Under the pieces are notes generated by a model. The model was not told the origin of the DNA. It was given only the letters and a program-made list of their open reading frames with translations, and did not search any database. Positions 56,480 through 64,000 of a stretch of DNA of 64,000 bases are shown one piece after another (the stretch's first letter is position 1; every line of letters begins with the position of its first letter). Origin of the DNA: Plumapathes pennacea (Eukaryota > Cnidaria > Anthozoa > Antipatharia > Myriopathidae); assembly GCA_964036295.1 (NCBI GenBank), contig OZ038464.1, positions 8,046,001 through 8,110,000 on the forward strand. Reading direction: 5' to 3'. Both the position numbers and the translations under genes were made by a program.

Positions 56480-57270
56480 GTGAAACTGAGCTCCGCTAAA
56501 TTGCGCTCGAAAGGGCTTTTGTATGGAAGAAAGAGGAAAGACAGAAAAACCAGCTTCGAATCCTCCGAGAGTGTCTGCATCTCCCCAGACCAAAAAGAGA
56601 TCCAAAATAAGTCAACCTGGTTCTGGTTCCGACGACATTTTGTTGGCACTCGGCATGGCCGAGGACGTCTTGTCAAAATTTTAGCTTGTTCTTGAAAAGC
56701 TAACCAATTTGAAGACGAAAATCGACGGTATAAACAAACACGTGAGCAGTATCGACACTAAAGTTCTCAAACTCCAAAACAAGGTAACGACTCTGAAAAT
56801 CTCTCCGATTGACAACACCAAGACAGTAAAGGAGATGGAGAAAGGATTGACTTCACTCAACGCTGACGTGGAAGAGATGAAAGTGGAAACCGGCAACACG
56901 AGTAAAATGTTGAACGCCTTGCGCCAGCAACAATGGTATCTAGAAACCTAGCAACGAAGAGAACCTTCGCTTTCATGGTATCCCAGAATTAGAAAGGCAA
57001 AAGGATACCCGTGAGGTTCTGGTGAATGTTCTGGTAAAAGAGCTCAATTTAGAGAACGCACAAGAGATGGAGTTTTAAAGAGTGCACAGGATCTGTAAGT
57101 TTGACGCAACCCTAAGTAAGCCCCGGCAAATCATCGCCCGCTTTCTTCGCTACGGATACCTAAAAGAGGTCTTTTCTCGGGCGAAGCTGTCAAAGGGAAG
57201 AGCCCCCATGGGAAGTTCTGCCGACTTTCCCAAAGGGGTTGTTGAGATAAGAATCAGATTGAGTCTCTAA
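56480..57270 (+). pseudogene. L1-like LINE ORF1 relic
   Basis: Ordered pieces of an ORF1p-type protein: a Lys/Glu coiled coil (56,709-56,951), an E-N-L-R-F-H-G-I-P-E block (~56,960), then R-V-H-R-I-C-K-F and P-R-Q-I-I-A-R-F-L-R-Y (57,080-57,150), the RNA-binding RRM/CTD signature of L1/Tx1 ORF1. Several stops and shifts. No ORF2 follows. Confidence 0.7.
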
Positions 57271-57399
57271 AGCAGGCAAAAAGGGAAGGAAAAGGGGCCT
57301 TTTTCAGAAAAGCGGAGTCGGATAAACTATATATAAACGGACACTATATTCCTATTAAAGATTAATTGCTTAAAATTGCAGCGAATTTGTTAATTGTCA

Positions 57400-58235
57400 T
57401 TTTGTCGGTCGAGAATCAGCACACGATGATTGGTTTACACTATCACGTAATTTCGATGACGTCTTTTGATCACATGACTTGGTATGCGAGCAGTCGCGAG
57501 CAACCTGAGATGTGGGCGCCGCGATTAAATTGTACGTTAATACAATTGCGTGTAAAGTTAGCTATATCCCATCCAAACTTAACACCGATTGGCTCTGTGG
57601 AACATGCACGGGTAAACTGGATTTCAGGGAACGATTTTTGGCTGGCGTTCATAAGCTCATTGTCATAACCGTAAACAAATGTTTGATGGATTCGATTATA
57701 TTTAATGGACATCGCTAAGGGATTGCAAATAACTCTATCGCCGCTAATTATTTAGCCCCGACAAACTTTCTGTGGCGCCACGAAGTACCTCTGGGAAGAT
57801 ACCAGGCCAAAAACGGACACCAAAGCCATTGCGAACTTTAGCCGTAAACAATGATAATTTTAATATGCTTTACACTGTACATGACATCTGTTGCCTCGTA
57901 CATACTGTAGCTGTTTTGTAAAGTTTTTTTCGCCGAAAGTATAACCGTTTTTGCGACGAAAAAGATTCATTCTCGCCGTTTAAGACTCCACAAACACTGC
58001 TCTTTGAATATATTACATGTTTTGCTGCGCGCGAGCGTGACAGTTGTCAAAATGCCTCGGCTTATCGTACAGTGCCTGTTGAAATATTTCTTCCATTCGA
58101 TCATGTAGCCTTTGTTTCACAGTAGTAATTGTATACTAGAAATGAAAAGTACACCGAAATAGTCCAAAGCATTGAGTTTGTTAGTTGCGAATGACTGAAC
58201 ATGCTGTGAACAAAACCGCAATAATATTGTAAACT
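57400..58235 (-). repeat. Repeat RD, copy B (inverted)
   Basis: Reverse complement of 58,675-59,370 apart from indels. With copy C it makes a large inverted repeat whose spacer holds repeat RC. Confidence 0.7.
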
Positions 58236-58400
58236 AGACTGGCATTGCCAGTGAGCTGAGAGACCAATATACTAAAATGGAAAGTAGGGACAAGAATGGA
58301 ACTCCCAAGAGGGACTTCCAGTTTCTCACCAGAAAAATATCACACAGTTATAGAGAACTTGGCTGTTGACACCTTGCTCAAATGAAACCTGATTAAACTA
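58220..58400 (+). repeat. Dispersed repeat RC, copy 2
   Basis: Matches 9590-9750. It sits in the spacer between RD copies B and C. Confidence 0.6.
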
Positions 58401-58429
58401 TAAATTATCATTACAACACTCATACACTT

Positions 58430-58670
58430 GCTTCTTAAAGGTTGAGCGACCCTGCATTTTGAGAATGCGTGACATATCTTTTTATGCACAATTGATTTTT
58501 GACAGTTTGACTTCGACTCTTATTTCTAACGAGAGGCCACGATTAATCCAGCTTTCGCTTCAATACTTTTGTGTTTTCTTTTATTAACTGAATACGTTTC
58601 TCCTATCAGGCTTTTGAGTTTTCGTGTTCTGTAACAAGCGAGGAATGTAACACGACACTTGTTTACGTCA
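58430..58670 (-). repeat. RD-linked repeat, minus copy
   Basis: Inverted diverged copy of 47,930-48,100 and 59,380-59,600, including the end of the exon-like frame. Confidence 0.55.
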
Positions 58671-58674
58671 ATAT

Positions 58675-59640
58675 TTTTGCGGTTTTGTTCACAGTGTGTT
58701 CAGTCATTTGTGAACTGTGACTATTTCGGTGTATTTTTCATATCTGGTATACAATGACCATTTCGAAACAAAGGCTACATGATCGAATGAAAGAAACATT
58801 TCAACAGGCAAAGTACGATAAGCAGAAGAATTTTATGAGGCAACAGATGTCATGTACAAAGTAAAGCAGTTTTGCAGCTAAAGCTCATCGTAGCTTTGGT
58901 TTCCGTTTTCGGCCTGTTATCTTCCCAGAAGTATTTCGTGCCGCCACAGAAAGTTTCGTCGGGACTAAATATTTAGCGGCGACAGAGAAATTTGCAATCA
59001 CCGAGCGGTATCCATCAAATATTTGTTTACGGCTATTCTCAAAACTTCCGCGGTGAACTTAAGAACGCAAGCCAAAATTGTTCCCTAAAATCCAGTTTAT
59101 CCGTGCATGTTCCACAGAGATCTGCTGTTAGAAACAAAGGCAGCACCTTCTCTTCAGTTATTTTAAGACCCTGAGTGCTGGTCCGGCCGGGGTTCGAACC
59201 CGCGACATCCCGCACGAAAGACCGGCACTCAACCAACTGAGCCAGCCGGGCGGCGATTTACGTCATCGCATATCACGTGATCATATAAACCAATCACCGT
59301 GTGCTGATTCTTGACCCAGAAGAAAAAAACTCCATTTTTAAGCTCGCCGGGGCCACACCCCGCGAGCAACAAGTGTAGTGTTACATTCCTCGCTTTCAAT
59401 TTTATATTTGCTACGGAACGGGAATACTCGAAAGCCTCGTAGAAGAAACGCATTCAGCAAAAAAAATTACATAAGTATTGAAGCGAAGGCTAGATTATCG
59501 TGGTAGAAAGTCGGTTCGAAGAATCGACTGTGCATAAAAAGATAATGCACGCATTACTCTTTTCTGGCTGGTTCACCTTTCACTCCTTAGCTCAAAATGC
59601 ATAGTTGCTCAGCCTTTAAGAGTGACTTTCTGTAAGATTC
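58675..59640 (+). repeat. Repeat RD, copy C, with SINE insertion
   Basis: The most complete plus-oriented copy: 58,720-59,112, SINE, then 59,256-59,640, which includes the exon-like end. Confidence 0.65.
59116..59254 (-). mobile_element. tRNA-derived SINE fragment
   Basis: On the minus strand the head (59,253-59,178) has an A box TGGCTCAGTTGG and a B box GGTTCGAACCC, and it folds roughly into a tRNA cloverleaf with TTC in the anticodon position. It is followed by a body beginning AGCACTCAGGGTCTTAAAAT, the kind of body found behind tRNA heads in coral SINEs. The 3' part is missing. Not a functional tRNA: the acceptor and anticodon stems carry mismatches and a SINE body follows. Confidence 0.8.
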
Positions 59641-59990
59641 GAGAACTCGTGGACAGGAGCCAAAAAACCGACCCCCTCATATTTTGTCACAAAGTACCTT
59701 TAGGTGAACCATTACCAAAAACAGCATTGAAACTTTAAGCTGAGTTTTAAATTTTCAGATACAGAGCAAAAACCAAAACGCGGCTCGAAGACCCTTCGGA
59801 AGGCTAAAAATAGCGTATGCGTAACATGCTCGTATTTAAACAAGGCAACGGGTGACAGAATAAGATTTTGTCAACTGTCAGACCTATCTTTCTTCTAAAT
59901 GCACACGGAATAATATCTGGAAAACGTTGTTTTCCTTCCGAACAGTAAGGCTTTGATTATGGCGTACTCTGACCACTTTGCATATTTGGA
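59641..59990. other. Spacer
   Basis: No gene or repeat recognised. Confidence 0.3.
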
Positions 59991-60287
59991 GGGATCGTCA
60001 TCATCATCATCATCATCATCATGAACTTTATTAGAGTGTCAAATCTTCTAGCATATCAAATGTGATATACTAATCGGGGACATTTTTAAGAAAATATATG
60101 GATTAATTAGGATTAAACTATACTTATTAAAATGTTGTTTTAACACTACTATTACTATTATTATTAAAACTTACTACTATTTTTATTGTGATAAAAGTTG
60201 TTGACTTATCATTGCTAAACCTATTAACATATCGATGCTGTATGCAAATCTAGTGCATATAGGTAGGCTTTTAGGCCTTTAGCATGC

Positions 60288-60695
60288 TTAATTATGACAT
60301 AATTTGCAGTCCACGCATGAGTCAGAGTTAATAAGTAAAGATAGGTCCATTTTCCTTACTATGTTCTTAAACGATGAACGTGAGGTAGAATTTCTGATGC
60401 TGCTTTGTGGTTTCGTCCATAAATGGGGTCCAAAATATCTCAGTGAGTGTTTTCCATGAGTGGTTGTGTTTACTCTGGGGAGAAAGAAGTCACTGTTTCT
60501 TAGGTTGTAGCGGCGGAATAATTCCAGGACATTCTGTGGTAGCAGGTTGTGTTTTGCCTTATACATAAAGATAGCGATGTCCTGTAAGCGTCTGTTAGAT
60601 AATGTGGTTAATTTTGCCCTTATTAAAAGTTCACTGTAGGGCGATTTCCAAATTGTTGCTATCAGACTTCTTGCAAAAATGCCATAAGAGCCCAC
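60288..60695 (-). pseudogene. LINE ORF2 C-terminal fragment
   Basis: 135 codons with L-I-R-A-K-L-T-T-L-S-N-R-R-L-Q-D-I-A, Y-N-L-R-N-S-D-F and S-L-R-Y-F-G-P-H-L-W, the usual C-terminal block of a CR1/Rex-type LINE, ending in a C-x2-C-K-L-C tail at TGA. Confidence 0.75.
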
Positions 60696-60828
60696 AGTAT
60701 GTTAAATAGGGAAAGATTGTCGTTTTGAAAATCTGTAGCTTAGCTTCGACTGGGATGAGCTTTTGTAGTCGCATTAGTACCCCGCATACTTGCTTTCTTG
60801 CTTGAGGTTGAGATATGTTGCGAGAAGG

Positions 60829-61095
60829 TTAGACCTTGATCATGAACATTTCCACTAGTTTTAGGTCTTCCACTTGCTTGATTCTGACACCGCATATTTT
60901 CACATCCAGTTGTTGCTTTGGTTGATTGGTGATGACCATGGTATTGTATTTACTGAGGTTTCCTTCTAGGGATAAAACAGTACTTGGGACATGAAGTTCT
61001 GAACGGACATTATAGCCTGTTGTAAGCCAATTCAAAGTACTTTCAGTTTTTGAAGTAAAATTCTTGGGGGCTCCAAACGCTTTTCTGTGACACAC
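60829..61095 (-). pseudogene. LINE ORF2 thumb fragment
   Basis: An 88-codon frame upstream of the C-terminal block on the same strand: L-S-L-E-G-N-L-S-K-Y-N-T-M-V-I-T. It reads like the post-palm region of RT, where K-T-x-x-M is common. Shifts separate it from 60,695. Confidence 0.5.
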
Positions 61096-61700
61096 TGAAA
61101 TGTTGAGGGTACTTGCGTAAATTAACTACCGCACAACAAATGCTAACCGGCGGATTTATTGAATGACAACTTGATTCAATAAGAAGAAAAAGCAAGAAGA
61201 ATACAAGGAAATAATCCAGAAACCTTTGGCTTTTATTTGCGGTGCTCTTTTGTACTGTTTACAAGCCTTTAACCGTTAAAAATAGACTCAAGCGAACAGC
61301 GGACCGGCAGTAATTGCAAGTGTACGTAATTTGGTAGCGAACTTGGAGAAATATCTCGCTGTTTCAGCCTTCTAATGTCTAAGTAACAATTGATGAATCT
61401 ATAAATCTATGAAAATATTCTTAGCCGAGTGTTGACTGTACGTTTACACGCTGGTGGGAGAAAACCCGGGGACACGGAAGTCACGCAACACTGACATGCC
61501 ATCTGTCGATCACTCATTGTGGGTAAGGAACGAAAGCTTTTCTAGAAGTGTCCATAGAGAAAAACGAAGAAGAAAAGAAATAAACAATCACAGCCTTCTA
61601 TATTAATGATTACTGATTCTGCCTATACGAAATGAAAAATGACTGAAAAAAAGTCACGCGCGAAACTGATGTTGTCCATGGCGATTATTATATGCTAATA
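61096..61700. other. Spacer
   Basis: No gene or repeat recognised. Confidence 0.3.
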
Positions 61701-61794
61701 AGCTCTCAGAGTGGTTCATTTAGTTGCCAGCACGAGGAAACAAAAAGGACCGGTCAGTAAAAGAAAAGCCAGGGTTTTAGCTCTTCAACTTAGC

Positions 61795-62910
61795 ATAATC
61801 CCCGAGCGAAGCGAGGGAAATAATCACAACGCTAATGCAGCAGTTATCGCATCATTCGGAGACTCCAAGCGTGTCGCCATGTCAAAATTTAATTTTCGTC
61901 TGTCAGTCTGTCAGTTTGGCGTATGACCTCGTCCCCAGTTCCCATCGCTGCATAACTAATAGCAAAGGCTGGATCGATCACGTGTGGCCCTGTAGTTTTA
62001 CTCGCAATAAGAGAAATTAGATTGAACGAAACAACTACAGTCCATCGTAGCTGTGTCCACGAAAATGAATTAGAAAACTGGAAAGCCTGAAACACAACAG
62101 TCTCGCGAAGCTCTTCTTCAAAAGAGAAGGGAACAGGCACGGGCAAGGCGGAATCGTGAAACGATTGAACAGCGCCAAATACGTCTAGAGAAGACGACAG
62201 CATGATAAACAGAAGCGTGCCGAAGAAACGACTCCGCAAAGAGAACAGCGCTTGAATGCCAATCGAAAGCGGCATGAACACAAGCGAGCCGAAGAAAACA
62301 CTCCACAAAGAGAACAGTGGCTGAAAGCAAAACGGGAACTTCAAGAGCAAAATCGGACCGAACGGAAAAGACTTCGCAGAGAAAACAGCGTATGAATGAC
62401 GATCGAAAGCGGCATGAATACAAGCGAAACGAAGAAAAGACTCCACAAAAAGAACAGCGCTTGAAAGCGAATCGGGAACTTCAGACGCCGTTTTGTATTA
62501 AACTCAGATACTTATTCAGAAAGGACAAGCAACAAAGGTTAGTCAGTGGAAATGGAACAATCACCGTGACAAATATATTCTACCCGTATCTTGTAACTCG
62601 ATCACTTCAAGAATGTATTAGAATCTGTATGCTGATCATTTTCCCTCGAAGTATTGTTTTAATACGCTTCTGTCGCCAGTTTGCTCAGAGCAATCGGAAC
62701 TTGGAGTCTTGAATGATTTAGTCAGATGTCTTAATTTTTCTTTCAAGACTAAAACTGTAACAAATGCTGTAATCTGACATGCGGTAATTGCAGCGAGAAT
62801 CGTTCACAAGCCCTTAGAAGTATGCCTAGGTCTGAAGCCTGTGTATAATTTGAAGTAAACCGTTCAAGTTTTGCTTTGATTCTGGGAGAAATTATTCTGT
62901 TTTGAGCGGG
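61795..62910 (+). repeat. Helitron-leader repeat, most complete internal copy
   Basis: It starts near ATAATCCCCGAGCGAAGCG, then the GTCTGTCAGTCTGTCAG block, a short spacer, and a coding-type leader (62,070-62,480) built from ~69-bp units. The leader then passes into a sequence not found in the Rep copy at 63 kb (from CTTCAGACGCC), showing that 46, 50 and 62 kb are one deletion derivative. Confidence 0.75.
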
Positions 62911-63019
62911 TTCGCGGGTGCCTAAGGCAATGTCCTAATAAGGCAAATACGTAATCATTGTCGATTATCGACTAGCGTCTCCGCCAGTGTTTTTAAGAAA
63001 GATTTGAACGAAGCAACAA
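62911..63019. other. Junction between leader copies
   Basis: A ~100-bp spacer with AAGGCAATGTCCTAATAAGG, a small inverted motif. Possibly an end of one unit. Confidence 0.3.
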
Positions 63020-63958
63020 TTGTACGTAACTGCGTTCACGAAAATGAATTTGAAAACTAGAAAACTTGAAACAGAACGGTCTCGCGAAGCTCGTCTTCAA
63101 AAGAGAAGGGAACAGGCATGGGCAAGGCGAAATCGTGAAACGATCGAACAGCGCCAAATACGTCTAGAGAAAGGACGACAATCACGTGCCGACGAAAAGA
63201 CTTCACAAAGAGAACAGCGCTTGAAAGCAAAACGGGAGCTTCAGAAGCAAAAGCGGGTCGAAGAAAAGACTCCACAAAGAGAACAACGCTTGAAAGCAAA
63301 TCGGGAACTTCAGAAACAAAGGCGGGTCAAGTAGAGAACTCCGCAAAGAGAATCCAATCGCCAGCGATTAGCTTCTCGACGTGCCAATGAATCTTCTGAA
63401 CAGAATACCCGCAGGCTTCAAGCTCAAAATGGAGCCAACATTCGACGTCTACAACAACGTGCTGCAGTTGTCGAAGAACGTCGCAGACAGAAACAACAAT
63501 ATTTGCATAACCGTGGGTGGGCAAACCCAGAAACTCCTCCATTTCACGAGTGGGTACAGGAGGAACTCACTGCCTTTCAGCGCTTTGAGGAAAATCTCCG
63601 ACACTTACTCTGCAAGGTATGCAAAGAAACATGGCCGATCACCAACCAAAGTATGTCCGAGCAGAACTACACCTGCACCAGGTGCAAGCGTGACAAAAAG
63701 ACTTCGTGTCGATTGTTCTCGGCTGACAACGACATAGATCCTGGAACAGTGCCTGCAGAACTACAGGACCTCACCGAAGTAGAGGAAATGTTGATCGCCA
63801 GAGCATTCCCCATCATGTGTGTTTACCGGAAACACGGCGGCCAGCGTGGGTACAAAGGTCATGTCCTCAACTTGCCACAGGATGTTTAGGGATTTCTCAG
63901 CACTCTTCCAGCCAATGTGTGTGATCTGCCCGTTCTTATCATCAGGAAGCAAGGGGCA
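63020..63958 (+). pseudogene. Helitron Rep/helicase protein, N-terminal region
   Basis: One frame from ATG 63,020 runs to the right side of the window with only two stops, TAG at 63,332 and TAG at 63,887. It starts with a basic coiled-coil of repeated 23-residue units (Q-R-E-Q-R-L-K-A...). A conserved segment with C-K-V-C...C-x2-C zinc ligands follows, then the Helitron N-terminal domain (A-R-A-F-P-I-M[15 protein letters not shown]). A donor-like GCAG|GTAAGA lies at 63,958/63,959. HUH and helicase parts would be beyond the window. Rep would nick and roll-circle replicate the element in the nucleus. Confidence 0.78.
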
Positions 63959-64000
63959 GGTAAGAATTGAAAACTATTCTGTATGGCTTTTATGGTTGTG

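Larger units (their letters stand above)
59997..61095 (-). mobile_element. LINE 3' portion with (GAT)n tail
   Basis: A minus-strand LINE remnant: two frames of the C-terminal part of ORF2 and a 3' end with AATAAAGTTCATGATGATG, i.e. a (GAT)n tail seen on the plus strand as (ATC)n at 59,997-60,023. Different family from the LINE at 31.9 kb. Confidence 0.7.

Noticed and set aside
59178-59253. tRNA gene
   Set aside because: A and B boxes are present, but the stems are imperfect and a SINE body follows, so it is a SINE head.

Overview
This is nuclear DNA from an animal, most likely an anthozoan cnidarian such as a stony coral. Evidence: introns with GT/AG borders, a metazoan VHL gene, a Crypton, a tRNA-derived SINE and Helitron leaders of types I recall from coral genomes, and long ATT microsatellites. 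There is no bacterial gene organisation. The species call is an inference from family content, not a match.

The clearest host gene is VHL (von Hippel-Lindau E3 substrate receptor), on the minus strand. Its beta-domain exon lies at 9244-8860 and its alpha-domain exon at 1206-1082. The 7.65 kb intron between them is packed with transposons: Helitron-leader debris (1.4-2.0 kb), a palindromic repeat (2.7-3.15 kb), inverted and tandem copies of one repeat family (3.74-7.6 kb) carrying a LINE 3' end and a 491-bp MITE, and a further nested MITE pair (7.8-8.7 kb).

The rest is accessory and strongly nested. At 9.8-15.9 kb an inactivated three-exon DDE-type transposase with a C2H2 finger and a SAP domain sits between ~310-bp inverted repeats. 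At 17.9-18.4 kb there is an 84-bp minisatellite, then a cyclin-box fragment (18.6-19.0 kb). A Crypton (C2H2, tyrosine recombinase, Myb-like) occupies 19.2-25.75 kb and is split by a complete but dead Gypsy element (20,417-25,013, 167-bp LTRs, 5-bp TSD). At 26.3-29.4 kb on the minus strand is a spliced, frame-broken SF3 (NS1-like) helicase. At 31.6-36.1 kb an unidentified coding fragment is split by a LINE, which is itself split by a ~1.1 kb palindromic insertion. A protease-like Helitron-associated fragment lies at 38.4-39.4 kb.

A second Gypsy element runs from 40,310 to 55,809. It is interrupted inside its integrase region by a 10.2 kb element (44,029-54,205) with 11-bp terminal inverted repeats and AACGTT-rich ends. 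That element contains a >1.1 kb inverted repeat of Helitron leader and a 0.9 kb minisatellite. The last 8 kb holds a PIF/Harbinger transposase relic, an L1-like ORF1 relic, inverted copies of a repeat with a SINE inserted, the 3' end of a LINE, a Helitron-leader copy, and the N-terminal part of a Helitron Rep protein running off the right edge.

Nearly every mobile-element reading frame is broken, so the window reads as a record of successive insertions around one conserved gene. Exon joins, frames and repeat pairings were worked out by eye; no alignment or database search was run.
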